Positions 50,555 through 60,100 of a DNA stretch of 64,000 bases are shown here, in pieces. How positions within the stretch are numbered: the stretch's first letter is position 1; the number at the start of each line of letters is the position of its first letter. This DNA is from Micromonospora sp. RHAY321. Lineage in GTDB: Bacteria; Actinomycetota; Actinomycetes; Mycobacteriales; Micromonosporaceae. The notes beneath the pieces are model-generated. The model had not been told where the DNA came from. It did no database searches and was given only the letters and a program-made list of their open reading frames with translations. Made by a program: the position numbers and the translations under genes. Location of the stretch: assembly GCF_023896955.1 (NCBI RefSeq), contig NZ_JAMHIW010000003.1:579598-643597 (forward strand), given 5' to 3'.

Positions 50555-51460
50555 ATGACGAACAGCCTCGAGGTGATCGCGGTGGTCTCCGGGGCCGCCT
50601 GTGTCGCCGGGCTGCTGCTGGCCGTGGTCGCGCTGGTCGGCACCCGCCGGCCCGCCGCGAAGCCGGGTCCGGGCGCCGGGCCGGGTCTGAGCCGGCTGTG
50701 GCGCGGCTCCGGCACCACCCCCGGTGAGCAGCGCGCCCACCAGGCTCTGCTGCTCGCCGCGCTGGCCGCTGGCGCGCTGGCCTTCCTGCTGACCGGGCTG
50801 CCCGTCGTGGGTCTGCTGGTGGCCGTCGCGGTGCCCGGCGCGCCGTGGCTGTTCGGCGTGGGTAAGGCCGAGCAGCGGGCGATCGCACGTGTCGAGGCGG
50901 TCGGTGAGTGGACGCGCCGACTCAAGGACGTGTCCGGCACGGGGCAGGGCCTGCAACAGGCGATCATCGGGACGCTGGGCAGCGTGCCGCCCGGGATCGA
51001 GGACGAGGTGCGGCTGCTCGCCGCCCGGTTGCAGGCCGGCTGGCTCGCCCGTTCCGCGCTGCTGGCGTTCGCCGACGAGATCGGCGACCCGGTCTGCGAC
51101 CAGGTGGTCGCGGCGCTGATCCTGCACCTCTCCGACCGGGGCGAGCGGCTGGGTGACGTGCTCGGCTCCATCGCCGGAGCGGCGGCCGCGGAGGTGGCCA
51201 CCCGTCGGGAGATCGAGGCGAAGCGCACGCAGCCCCGGTTCGCGGTCCGCTTCCTGACCGGGATGACCCTGGCGACCCTGGCGTACGGGCTGGTCAACAC
51301 CGAGTACATCGAGCCGTACGGAACGCCGGTGGGTCAGGTGGTGATGGCCGCTCTCGGTGCCGCCTTCATCGGCCTGCTGGCCTGGGTGCGGTCGATGAGC
51401 CAGCCGCGGCGGCCCGCCCGGTTCCTGCCCGCACCCGACCCCCGGGAGGTGGTCGCGTGA
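50555..51460 (+). CDS. tadB: TadB-type inner membrane protein (T2SSF domain)
   Basis: A 301-residue protein with two membrane segments at the N-terminus and two at the C-terminus around a helical cytosolic T2SSF domain (VEAVGEWTRRLKDVSGTGQGL, GERLGDVLGSIAGAA). It forms the membrane platform with TadC. The start is the ATG at 50555, four bases after the tadA stop. Confidence 0.94.
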   Translation: MTNSLEVIAVVSGAACVAGLLLAVVALVGTRRPAAKPGPGAGPGLSRLWRGSGTTPGEQRAHQALLLAALAAGALAFLLTGLPVVGLLVAVAVPGAPWLFGVGKAEQRAIARVEAVGEWTRRLKDVSGTGQGLQQAIIGTLGSVPPGIEDEVRLLAARLQAGWLARSALLAFADEIGDPVCDQVVAALILHLSDRGERLGDVLGSIAGAAAAEVATRREIEAKRTQPRFAVRFLTGMTLATLAYGLVNTEYIEPYGTPVGQVVMAALGAAFIGLLAWVRSMSQPRRPARFLPAPDPREVVA

Positions 51461-51518
51461 GCGCGAGGAGTGCGGCGCAGCGGTGCCCCGCGGTCGCGGA
51501 CGAAAGGCGGCTCTGGTG

Positions 51519-52388
51519 ATGCTGAACGTGCACCTGGCCGTCGCGGTGTGCGGCGGGGCGGCGATTGGGCTGGGCGTGTTCCTCGTGGTCCGCGAGCTGG
51601 TGCCGGCGACTCCCGCGCTCGGGCCCGCGCTGCGCCGGCTGCACCAGCCGCCGGGCACCGGCCGGGTCGCCGCGCCCGCGTCCCGCCGGCTGGACTGGCT
51701 GACCGGGATGTCCCGCTGGCTGCGTCCGCCGCACCGGCAGCTCGCCCTGATCGGCCAGACCCCGGAGCAGTACGCCCTGTCGGTGCTGCTCTCCGCGCTG
51801 ATCGGGCTGGCCACGCCGACCCTGCTCGGCGTGGCGCTGTTCGTGCTCGGCATCTCGTTCCCGCTGGCCGTACCGGTGCTGGGCAGCCTGGGCCTGGCGC
51901 TGATGGGCGGCCTGCTGGCGCACCGGGCCGTGCTCACCAAGGCCGACGTCGCCCGGGACGAGTTCCGCCAGGCGGTCTGCACCTACCTGGACCTGGTGGC
52001 GTTGCAGCTCTCCGCCGCGCACGGGCCGGTCCAGTCGCTGGAGCGGGCGGCGGCGGTGTGCGACGGCTGGGTGTTCGACCGGATCCAGGAGTCGCTGCGG
52101 ATCGCCCAGATGCAGATGCACGCGCCCTGGGACGAGCTGCGCGACCTCTCCGACAAGATCGGCATCCCGGAGCTGGGAGACGTCGGAGCGATCATGCGCT
52201 CGTCCGGCAGCGAGGGAGCGCAGGTCCACGAGACCCTGCGCAGCCGGGCCGACTCGTTGCGAGACCAGATCCGCACCGACAACCTCGCCCGCGCCGAGGG
52301 CGTGACCAGCCGACTCGACATCCCGGGCGCACTGCTCGTCTTCGTGCTGCTCGGCTTCGTCGTCTACCCGTTCATCTCCCGCATCTGA
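51519..52388 (+). CDS. tadC: TadC-type inner membrane protein (T2SSF domain)
   Basis: A 289-residue T2SSF protein, partner of TadB: DEFRQAVCTYLDLVALQLSA, the conserved region WDELRDLSDKIGIPELGDVG and EGVTSRLDIPGALLVFVLL. An upstream GTG at 51483 would add 12 basic residues; ATG 51519 or GTG 51516 is closer to the AAAGG motif and to the family start. Confidence 0.94.
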   Translation: MLNVHLAVAVCGGAAIGLGVFLVVRELVPATPALGPALRRLHQPPGTGRVAAPASRRLDWLTGMSRWLRPPHRQLALIGQTPEQYALSVLLSALIGLATPTLLGVALFVLGISFPLAVPVLGSLGLALMGGLLAHRAVLTKADVARDEFRQAVCTYLDLVALQLSAAHGPVQSLERAAAVCDGWVFDRIQESLRIAQMQMHAPWDELRDLSDKIGIPELGDVGAIMRSSGSEGAQVHETLRSRADSLRDQIRTDNLARAEGVTSRLDIPGALLVFVLLGFVVYPFISRI

Positions 52389-52412
52389 TCCGACCCCGAG
52401 AAGGAGTACGCC

Positions 52413-52619
52413 ATGTCCCTCATCAGCTACCTGCACGTCGTCATGACGACGCGCCTGGCCGAGCTGCGCCGCGACGGCGAGCGTGGTGACAGCCCCGTCC
52501 CGACGGCGGTCATCATCTTCGGTCTGGTCTTCGTCGCCACGGTCGTCACGGGCCTGGCGCTGACCAAGGCCGACGAGTGGATGAGCTCCATCCCGAACCA
52601 CAAGAACCCCACGAAGTAG
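52413..52619 (+). CDS. Small pilin-like membrane protein (Flp position)
   Basis: A 68-residue protein with a basic N-terminus (MTTRLAELRRDGERGDSPVP), one hydrophobic segment (TAVIIFGLVFVATVVTGLAL) and a short polar end. It occupies the place of the Flp pilin in the operon. The usual G-x4-E-Y prepilin motif is missing: G-D-S-P-V-P-T-A-V-I replaces it. Good ribosome binding site GAAGGAG at 52400-52406. Confidence 0.85.
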   Translation: MSLISYLHVVMTTRLAELRRDGERGDSPVPTAVIIFGLVFVATVVTGLALTKADEWMSSIPNHKNPTK

Positions 52620-52624
52620 CCGGC

Positions 52625-53062
52625 ATGCGCCGAGCCGCTCCCCCGAGGTGGCGCCGGGCGGTCACCACCGCCCGGTGCCGGCTCGCGGCCGGCGACCGGG
52701 GTGCCAACCCGGTGGAACTGGCCGTGGTGATGCCGCTGATCCTGGTGCTGCTCTTCGCGTCGCTCCAGGTCGCGGCCGTCTTCCTGGCCCGCTCGACAGC
52801 GTTGAACGCCGCCCAGAGCGGGGTCAACGCCGAGCGGGTGTACGACGCGGCGGCTGGCGCCGGCCCGTCCAGCGCCACCCGGTTCCTGAACGCCGCCGGC
52901 GGCTGGTTGGTGGGCTGGGAGAAGACCGAACCGAGCTGCGTGACCACCGCCACCGAGGTGACGTGCACGGTGCAGGGCCGGTCCCTGTCGGTGGTGCCCG
53001 GCGTGGACTTCCCGGTGCGGCAGACGGCCCACGGGACGGTGGAACGGGTGACCGACCCGTGA
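52625..53062 (+). CDS. tadE: TadE-like pseudopilin
   Basis: A 145-residue TadE family protein. GDRGANPVELAVVMPLILVLLF is the prepilin-type motif with the cleavage Gly-Ala boundary and Glu at position +5, followed by the single membrane helix. The rest is a small periplasm-facing domain with one Cys pair. It overlaps the next gene by four bases (GTGA). Confidence 0.92.
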   Translation: MRRAAPPRWRRAVTTARCRLAAGDRGANPVELAVVMPLILVLLFASLQVAAVFLARSTALNAAQSGVNAERVYDAAAGAGPSSATRFLNAAGGWLVGWEKTEPSCVTTATEVTCTVQGRSLSVVPGVDFPVRQTAHGTVERVTDP

Positions 53063-53523
53063 GGGGCGACGCCGGGCGGGGCTCGGTCTCCATCGAGGTG
53101 GCGGTGCTCGCGCCCGCGTTCATCGCGCTCATGGTGCTGGCCGGCATCGCCGGGCGCAGCGCCGTGGCGGCGGAGGCCCTCGAAGCCGCCGCGCACGACG
53201 CGGCCCGCGCCGCCTCGATCTCCCGAGACTCCGACGAGGCCGAGACCGCGGCGCGGGAGGCGGCCCGCCAGCAGCTGGACTGGCGCGGTCTGGCCTGCGC
53301 CACCCTGGACCTGACGTTCTCCGGCTCGGTGGCCGGCGAGCCGAAGACCTTCGACGCCGCCTTCCGTAGCTCGGTCGGTCAGGACGCCACGGTCACCGTG
53401 GAGATCACCTGCGTGGTGTCCTTCCGGGACATCTCGCTCGACGTGGTGCCCGGCATGCCGACCGGAAACGAGATCACGGCGATATTCACCTCCCCCCTGG
53501 ACCGCTACCGGAGCCGGCAGTGA
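53059..53523 (+). CDS. TadE/TadF-like pseudopilin
   Basis: A 154-residue second pseudopilin: GRGSVSIEVAVLAPAFIALMV carries the same type of motif and helix. The extracellular part has two cysteines (GLACATLDL, VEITCVVSF). Coupled by overlap to its neighbours on both sides. Confidence 0.9.
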   Translation: MRGDAGRGSVSIEVAVLAPAFIALMVLAGIAGRSAVAAEALEAAAHDAARAASISRDSDEAETAAREAARQQLDWRGLACATLDLTFSGSVAGEPKTFDAAFRSSVGQDATVTVEITCVVSFRDISLDVVPGMPTGNEITAIFTSPLDRYRSRQ

Positions 53524-53972
53524 CCGCCGCCGCGCCGACACTGCGACGTCCGCCCGCCGCGGGCGACCACGGCCGGGTGAGCATCTTCCTGGCCGTGGCG
53601 ATGACCGGCGTACTGGCCATCGTGGGCCTCTCCTTCGACGGTGCCGGGCAGTTGCGCAGCCTGCAACGCGCCGACAACCTGGCCGCCGAGGCGGCCCGGG
53701 CTGGCGGTCAGGCCATCGACCGGGCCACCGCGATCGAGGGTGGACCGAAGCGGATCGACCAGCCGCAGGCGCGCGTGGCGGTCGCCGACTACCTGACCTC
53801 CGCCGGCACCTCCGGGCACGACGTGAGCTTCCCGGTGGTCGGCGACGAAACCATGATCCGGGTACGCGTCACGATCACCTACCGCCGGTCGATGCTCGGG
53901 CTGTTCGGCTTCACCGACACGGTCACCGTCACCGGCGAGGCGACCGCGCGGGCCATCACGGCAGGACCGTAG
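53520..53972 (+). CDS. TadG-like pilus assembly protein (short)
   Basis: A 150-residue protein beginning with GDHGRVSIFLAVAMTGVLAIVGLSFDGAGQ, the N-terminal helix and following segment of TadG (the Flp pilus-assembly TadG-like N domain), but without the large von Willebrand domain of full TadG. RADNLAAEAARAGGQAID is the conserved downstream helix. Ends with the AGP stop 14 bases before the LysM gene. Confidence 0.88.
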   Translation: MTAAAPTLRRPPAAGDHGRVSIFLAVAMTGVLAIVGLSFDGAGQLRSLQRADNLAAEAARAGGQAIDRATAIEGGPKRIDQPQARVAVADYLTSAGTSGHDVSFPVVGDETMIRVRVTITYRRSMLGLFGFTDTVTVTGEATARAITAGP

Positions 53973-53986
53973 GAAGGAAGGCAGCC

Positions 53987-55282
53987 ATGCCCGTATCGGG
54001 TAGGTCCGTCGTACGGCGGACCGGACGCGTCCTCACCGGCGTCGGTGCGCTGGTCGTGCTCTGCGCACTGCTGGCCGGCGCGCCGGTCGCGCTGCTCGCC
54101 TTCGCCGGCAATCCCCTGCCCGACCATCTGCCCACGATCGCGGAGGTGGGCACCGCGTTGACCACCCGGGACGACGGTCAACTCTTCCTGCGGGCGCTGG
54201 CGCTGGCGGGCTGGTTCGGCTGGGCCACGTTCGCCTTCTCGGTGCTGGTCGAGCTGGGCGCGCAGACGCTGCGCCGGCCGGCGCCGAAACTGCCCGGGAT
54301 GAGCCGGCAGCAGAAGGCCGCCGCCGCGCTGGTCGGCTCGGTCGCGCTCATCCTCGCCGCCAGCCCGGCCGCCGCCAGCGCCGCGGCGGTCTACGCCGAC
54401 CCGGGGTACGCCGCCCCGACCGTCGCCACCCTGGCCGCGCCGGCGTCGAACCCGTCGGCGGGTATGACCGGGGCGCCGCTCGGGCGGGTCGCGCCGGGCG
54501 GGGGTGACGGGGCCGCTCCGGTGTACCGGGTGGCGAAGGGGGACTATCTCGGTGAGGTGGCCGAGCGCTACCTGGACGAGTTCACCGACTACCGGCGGCT
54601 CGCCGAGCTGAACCGGCTGGACGACCCGGACCGGATCCGCCCCGGCCAGTTGCTGCGGCTGCCCGGGGAGGCCGCGGACCAGGGCGTTCGTGCACACGCC
54701 ACCGGGAAACTCGTCGGCCAGCCTGCCAGACCCGAACCGCCGGCTCCTCGGCCGGCACCCGAGCGGACCGCACCGGAGGCCGCAGCACCCACCGGTACGG
54801 AGCCGGCGGGCCAGGCACCCACGATGACCGTCGGCGCGGCGCGGGCCGGCGCCACCGACCGGGTGAACCGACCGCTGGCAGTCTCCGCCGTGCTGGCCGC
54901 CGCGAGCATCGTCGGCGCCCAGATCGGCGCGGTGCTCGGCCTGCGCCGCCGCCCGGCCCCCGCCGGTGCGGCTCCCCGGCTGGCCGCGTCCAGCCGCACA
55001 CCCCGGCGCGGGGCGAGCGGCCGCCGCGGCAGCTCGACCGCGAGCAGCTTGGGGCGGAGCGGAAGCCTGGGTCGGAGCGGCAGCGGTGCCGCCTGGGCCG
55101 CCAGCCGCGCGGCGGCGGCCATCGAGGCATCCGCGCCAACCGCTGGCACGGCGTCCGGCTGGCCCAGCGACGGCACGGCGTCCGTCGGCGCACCGGGACC
55201 CAGGAGCGACAGTGCCGGAGCTACCGGTGCGGCAGCGTGGGACGACGACGGACCTCAGGGCGGTCGACACCGGCGCGGCTGA
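53987..55282 (+). CDS. LysM-domain membrane protein of the Tad locus
   Basis: A 431-residue protein with two N-terminal membrane segments, a third near residue 118, a LysM domain (YRVAKGDYLGEVAERYLDEFTD, RIRPGQLLRLPG) at about 180-225, a Pro/Ala-rich spacer, a fourth membrane segment (PLAVSAVLAAASIVGAQIGAVL) and a Ser/Gly-rich basic tail. The first half matches the N-terminus of LysM-BTAD regulators that close many actinobacterial Tad loci, but the BTAD regulatory part is missing. It may anchor the pilus apparatus to peptidoglycan. Confidence 0.85.
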   Translation: MPVSGRSVVRRTGRVLTGVGALVVLCALLAGAPVALLAFAGNPLPDHLPTIAEVGTALTTRDDGQLFLRALALAGWFGWATFAFSVLVELGAQTLRRPAPKLPGMSRQQKAAAALVGSVALILAASPAAASAAAVYADPGYAAPTVATLAAPASNPSAGMTGAPLGRVAPGGGDGAAPVYRVAKGDYLGEVAERYLDEFTDYRRLAELNRLDDPDRIRPGQLLRLPGEAADQGVRAHATGKLVGQPARPEPPAPRPAPERTAPEAAAPTGTEPAGQAPTMTVGAARAGATDRVNRPLAVSAVLAAASIVGAQIGAVLGLRRRPAPAGAAPRLAASSRTPRRGASGRRGSSTASSLGRSGSLGRSGSGAAWAASRAAAAIEASAPTAGTASGWPSDGTASVGAPGPRSDSAGATGAAAWDDDGPQGGRHRRG

Positions 55283-55348
55283 GCCGGGACCGGCACCGGC
55301 AGGCGCGCGGGAGCGGATGGTCCGGAGATCGCCGCGCGTCGGAACCGG

Positions 55349-56200
55349 TCAGGGGACGCGGGTCTGGAGCACGCCGTTGAGGATCCGCGTGGGCAGGATC
55401 TGCTGGTCGTTGCCGGAGGGCCCCTGCACGACCTCGCCGCCGTTGAGCCGGAACGCGCTGCCGTGCCACGGGCAGACCACGCAGGCGTGGCCGCCGATCT
55501 CCTGGACCTCGCCCTCGCCGAGCGGCCCGCTCTGGTGGGGGCAGCGCTCCAGCATGACGGTCACCTCGTCGCCGTGCCGGTAGAGGATCACCGAGACGTC
55601 GTCCACCTCGCGGGTCACCAGCGTGCGCTGCGGCAGGGCCGACATGTCGACCAGGGAGTGCCAACCGTCGCTCATCCGGCGCAGCTCGGAGATGCTCTGG
55701 TTGACCTGCGCCCCCTGCTTGTAGGCCAGGTGCCCGCCGATGTAGGCCCCGAGGCTCGCGGCGGACAGCCCGAGGAAGCCGAGAGCGCGGCCCATGTTGT
55801 GCCGGCCGGAGAGCCGCGCGGCCAGCGAGCCGGCGTAGAGGGTCAGGCCAATGCTGTTGGCGGCGGCGTGCACCAGCCCGACGCGCCGCTGGTCGGGGGC
55901 GAGGGCCGCCCAGTCGTTCAGGCCGACGATCGCCGCCGGCACGGCGCTGACGGTGCCCAGCCCGATCAGCGCGGTGGCCGCCCGGCGCTGCCCGGGCATC
56001 AGATCCAGCACCGCCGCGCTGATCCAGGAGCCCACCGGCACCTGCACCATCGCCGGGTGCAGGGGATGGCCCAGCGGCACCCCGTGCAGGAGGTCGCGTA
56101 GCCGCCGCGGACGCAGCGTGCCCAGCACCACCCGTTGCAGCCGGTCACCCACCCGGTCCAGCCGGGACGCCTGCTCGATCTTCGTCAGGATCTCTCGCAC
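55349..56200 (-). CDS. Rieske [2Fe-2S] protein fused to DUF2231-like membrane domain
   Basis: A 283-residue protein. Residues about 45-160 have four hydrophobic segments in the DUF2231 pattern (GVPLGHPLHPAMVQVPVGSW, GLVHAAANSIGLTLYAGSL), residues 185-283 a Rieske domain with both cluster motifs CPHQSGPL and CPWHGS, the second preceded by HACVV. It should carry one 2Fe-2S cluster on the membrane as electron carrier or ferredoxin-like partner. The GTG at 56200 is used as start; the region upstream has no similarity. Confidence 0.9.
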   Translation of the reverse strand: MREILTKIEQASRLDRVGDRLQRVVLGTLRPRRLRDLLHGVPLGHPLHPAMVQVPVGSWISAAVLDLMPGQRRAATALIGLGTVSAVPAAIVGLNDWAALAPDQRRVGLVHAAANSIGLTLYAGSLAARLSGRHNMGRALGFLGLSAASLGAYIGGHLAYKQGAQVNQSISELRRMSDGWHSLVDMSALPQRTLVTREVDDVSVILYRHGDEVTVMLERCPHQSGPLGEGEVQEIGGHACVVCPWHGSAFRLNGGEVVQGPSGNDQQILPTRILNGVLQTRVP

Positions 56201-56317
56201 GAGTACCGACTTCCCGGCGAACGCCGTCGCAAACCGGTCGGCGGTGACGGACCTGTAGCAACCCGTGCGGATGATCGGGTGGGTGCGCTCCGGCACTCCG
56301 CCGGGCACGATGGGCCG

Positions 56318-57082
56318 ATGGGAGTACGGGTGGAGCGCGCCGGGCCGGTGACGACGGTGATCCTGGACCGGCCGGCGGCCCGCAACGCCGTAGACGGGCC
56401 GACGGCGCGGGCAATGGCCGACGCGTTCCGGGCGTTCGAGGCGGACGCGGACGCGGCGGTGGCCGTGCTCTGGGGAGCCGGTGGCACGTTCTGCGCCGGC
56501 GCCGACCTCAAGGCGATCGGCACCCCCAGCGGCAACCGGGTCGAGCCGGAGGGGGACGGCCCGATGGGTCCCACCCGGATGACGCTGGGCAAGCCGGTGA
56601 TCGCGGCGATCTCCGGGTACGCGGTGGCCGGTGGGCTGGAGCTGGCGCTCTGGTGTGACCTGCGGGTCGCCGAGTCCGACGCGACGCTCGGGGTGTTCTG
56701 CCGCCGCTGGGGCGTGCCGCTGATCGACGGTGGCACCGTCCGGCTGCCCCGGTTGATCGGCGAGAGCCGGGCGCTGGACCTGATCCTCACCGGCCGGCCC
56801 GTGGCGGCGGACGAGGCGTACTCGATGGGGTTGGTCAACCGGCTGGTGCCGCCCGGTCAGGCGCGGGCGGCGGCCGAGGAACTGGCGGCGGAGATCGCCC
56901 GGCATCCGCAGACCTGCCTGCGCAACGACCGGGCGGCGGTCCTGGCCGGCGCTGGTCGACCCGAGGAGGAGGCCCTGGCGACCGAGCTGGCGTACGGGAT
57001 GGGCTCGCTGACCACCGACGCGGCCGCCGGGGCGGCCCGGTTCGCCGCCGGTGCCGGCCGGCACGGCGCGCCGGCGGGGTGA
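56318..57082 (+). CDS. Enoyl-CoA hydratase/isomerase family protein
   Basis: A 254-residue crotonase-fold enzyme. The oxyanion-hole motif GGTFCAGADLKAIG, the region AAISGYAVAGGLELALWCDLRVA and FCRRWGVPLIDGGTVRLPRLIG are conserved. The catalytic Glu positions of true hydratases appear as Arg/Val-rich here (CRRWGVPLIDGG), which is the pattern of isomerase or hydrolase-type members; activity is not certain. Starts at ATG 56318. Confidence 0.9.
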   Translation: MGVRVERAGPVTTVILDRPAARNAVDGPTARAMADAFRAFEADADAAVAVLWGAGGTFCAGADLKAIGTPSGNRVEPEGDGPMGPTRMTLGKPVIAAISGYAVAGGLELALWCDLRVAESDATLGVFCRRWGVPLIDGGTVRLPRLIGESRALDLILTGRPVAADEAYSMGLVNRLVPPGQARAAAEELAAEIARHPQTCLRNDRAAVLAGAGRPEEEALATELAYGMGSLTTDAAAGAARFAAGAGRHGAPAG

Positions 57083-57102
57083 CCGAGGCTCGACAGCGAC
57101 GG

Positions 57103-57145
57103 CCGGGCGGCGCGGCCACTCCGGTTGAGTGGCCGCACCGCCCGG
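57103..57145. terminator. Bidirectional hairpin terminator
   Basis: Arms 57103-57120 and 57128-57145 pair over 18 bases with one mismatch around a 7-base loop, between the convergent enoyl-CoA hydratase and GH87 genes. Confidence 0.8.
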
Positions 57146-57178
57146 GAGATCAGCCGCCCGTCAGGGCGACCGGGTGGG

Positions 57179-60100
57179 TCAGTTGCGGTTGATGGTGAAC
57201 GTCGAGGTGGGGTTCTGGATGTCCACCGCGTTGTTGCTCAGCCGCAGGTTGTTGAAGGTGACCGACCCGACGGCCGGACCCTGCCCGGCCTCCGGCATCG
57301 GGTTGGCCCAGATCGCGAAGCCGGACTTCGCGTCGTAGGCGTCACCGCTCTTCCGGGCGCCGCTGATGGAGATGTTGGTGAAGATCGTGTCGGTGATCGG
57401 GAACTGCGGCTGCCCGCCGACGTAGTTGGTCTGGAACATGATGCCGCTGTAGGTCGGGTCGACGATGTCCACGTCGCTGACCCGGATGCCCTGGAACACC
57501 TTCGAGGCGGAGAACACCCAGATCGCCGGGAAGGTCTGTGAGCCCCAGAAGTGCCCACCGGCCCGCACGATCGAGATGTTCTCGAACCGGGTGGGCGGGT
57601 TGGCGCCGAAGCCGTTCATCGGGTAGCCGAAGTCGAGCGAGCTGATGGTGATGCCCGAGTAGACCAGCGTGTCCGCGATGTAGATGTTGCGGAACGTGTT
57701 GCCGTAGCCGCCGTACACGGCGACACCGGCGGCCCGCCAGGTCAGGGTCGAGGTGAGGTTCTCGTAGACGTTGTCCTTCATGTCGGCGCCGCCCGCGTCG
57801 ATCGCCGAGAACAGCGCGAAGCTGTCGTCGCCGGTGGCCCGGGCGTCGTTGTTGCTGACCAGGTTGTTGGTGCTCCCGTTGGTCATGTTGATGCCGTCGG
57901 CGAACATGTTCCGGATCCGGGAGTTCTTGATCGTCATGTAGTCGGTGTTCGCGCCCCAGTAGAGGCACACCATGTGTTCGTTCCAGATGTTGTCGATCAC
58001 GATGTTCGACACGTTGGAGAAGTCGAACACCTTGCCCGGGCCGTCGATCCGTGAGGTGTAGTTGCCGAAGTACGCGAAGTTCTTGAACGACGAGTTGGCC
58101 GCCGAGTTCTCGGCCCGGAAGCCGATGTCGGTGTTGTCCTGGCCGGACGGCGCGTTGAACCGGGTGTACCAGGGGCCGGCGCCGGTCACCTGGACCGCCT
58201 TGCCGTACACCTGGAACTTCGACGAGGTCGAGTAGTTGCCCGCCGGCAGGTAGACCCCGATCAGGTTGCCGGTGGTGTCCATCCGCACCCGGTCCAGGGC
58301 GTTCTGCACGTCCTGGTGGGTGAAGCCGGTCGGCGTGGTGTAGCGGGCCGGGTCCGGGTTGGCGATCGGCGACACCTGCTCGGTGTTGATGAAGTCGATC
58401 GCGTACGTGGTGGTGTTGGCCGGGTCCTTCTGGAGGCGGATCTTGCTGCCGGCCGGCACCGTCGAGTTGAGCATGACGTTGGCCTCGTCGTAGATGTGCC
58501 GCGGTCCGCCCGCGCTCGGCGAGTTGCCCGGGCTGGTCTCGTTGCCGTAGAGCCAGGCGTACCGGGACGTCAGGTCGATGGCCTTGTGGAACGTGCCGTT
58601 GACGTAGACGTTCAGCGTCGAGTTGATCCCGCCGCCACCCGGGGCGTCCGGGATGGAGAAGCGGGTGACCAGGGTGTTGGTGCTGGCCCGGGTGGTGAAC
58701 TCGACGTAGCTACCGGTCGAGTTGAGCGTCACCGCCCGCCGGCCGGACGCCTCACCGGCCAGGTCGCCGACGGTCCGGTTCGGTCCGACGACGCTGGCGC
58801 CGCCGCCGACCACGCCGTCCTCGGCCTCGTACATGTCGTACGGCATGTTGGCGCCGCGCCCGACGAACAGCGGGCGGTCGCTGGTGTTGTTGGCCTGCTT
58901 GACCGGCAGCTCGTTGCCGTCGGCGGCGAGCACCACCCGGACGGTGTACTTGCCGTTCGCGGCGGTCCAGGTGCCCATCGTGACCGGGCCGACGGTGGCC
59001 CCGGCGTTGATCACACCGGAGTACGAGCCGGTCAGGGTGCGGACGACGGTGCCGGCGTCGTTGAGCACCGTGAGCGTGATGCCGTGCGCGCCGGAGGCGG
59101 AGGCCACCGTGCCGGCGTTGCGCACCGACACCGAGAAGGTGACCGTGTTGCCGGCCGAGGGGTTGCCCGGTGACCAGCCGACCGCCGAGGCGACCAGGTC
59201 GGAGGTGGCGACCGCGCTGACCACCAGCGGGCTGGGGTTGGTGTAGCTGTTGTTGGTGTCGTCCTGCTCGACGACGGTGTTGTTCTCGTCCACCTTCGCG
59301 CTGAGCGGGTAGCTGCCCGCGTCGCGGGTTCCGATGGTGGCGGTGACGGTGGTCGAGGCGCCGGCCGCCAGGCCGCCGACCGACGCGGTGCCGACGCGGG
59401 TGGCACCGAGGTAGAAGTTGACGTTGGTGGCGCCGGAGGCCGCCGAGCCGGCGTTACGCACGGTCGCCGAGAGCGTGATGGTGCTCGTCTCGACGGGCGC
59501 GGACGGGCTGAACGACATGCCGGTGACGGTCAGGTCCGGGTTCGGCGCCGGGGTGCCGATGACCTGGAACTCGGCCACCTGGCCGGCGGGGGCACCGGTG
59601 TTCGAGGCGATCGAGAGCCGTACGTCGGCGGCCGCACCGGAGACCGGGATGGTCACCGTGTTGCCGCTGCCCGGGCTGAAGTTGTAGTTCGCCGCGCCGA
59701 CGAGCGTGGTGAACGTCGAGGAGTTCTGGTCCCGGCCGAGCACGGTGATGTTCTGTGTACGCGCACCCCAGGCCGAGTCCGGGTTCAGCTTCACCACGAT
59801 CTGGCTGAGGCTGGCGTTCGCCCCGAGCTGCACGGTCAGGGTGCTCGGGTTGCCGTTGCCCTCCCAGTAGGTGGCCACGTTGTTGTCATTGGCGTTGGTG
59901 GCCACGAACGTGTGCACGTACCCGGAGGCGGTGATCGGCTTGCCGACCGCCAGGTTGGTGCCGACCGGCGGGTTGCCGGTGCCGGTCCGGGTCACGCTGT
60001 TGCTGTTCGCCGACTGGTTGCCGGCCGCGTCCTTGGCCCGGACGTAGTAGGAGACCGTGGCGCTGTCGGGCTGGCTGTCGGTGTACGTCAGGGTCGAGCT

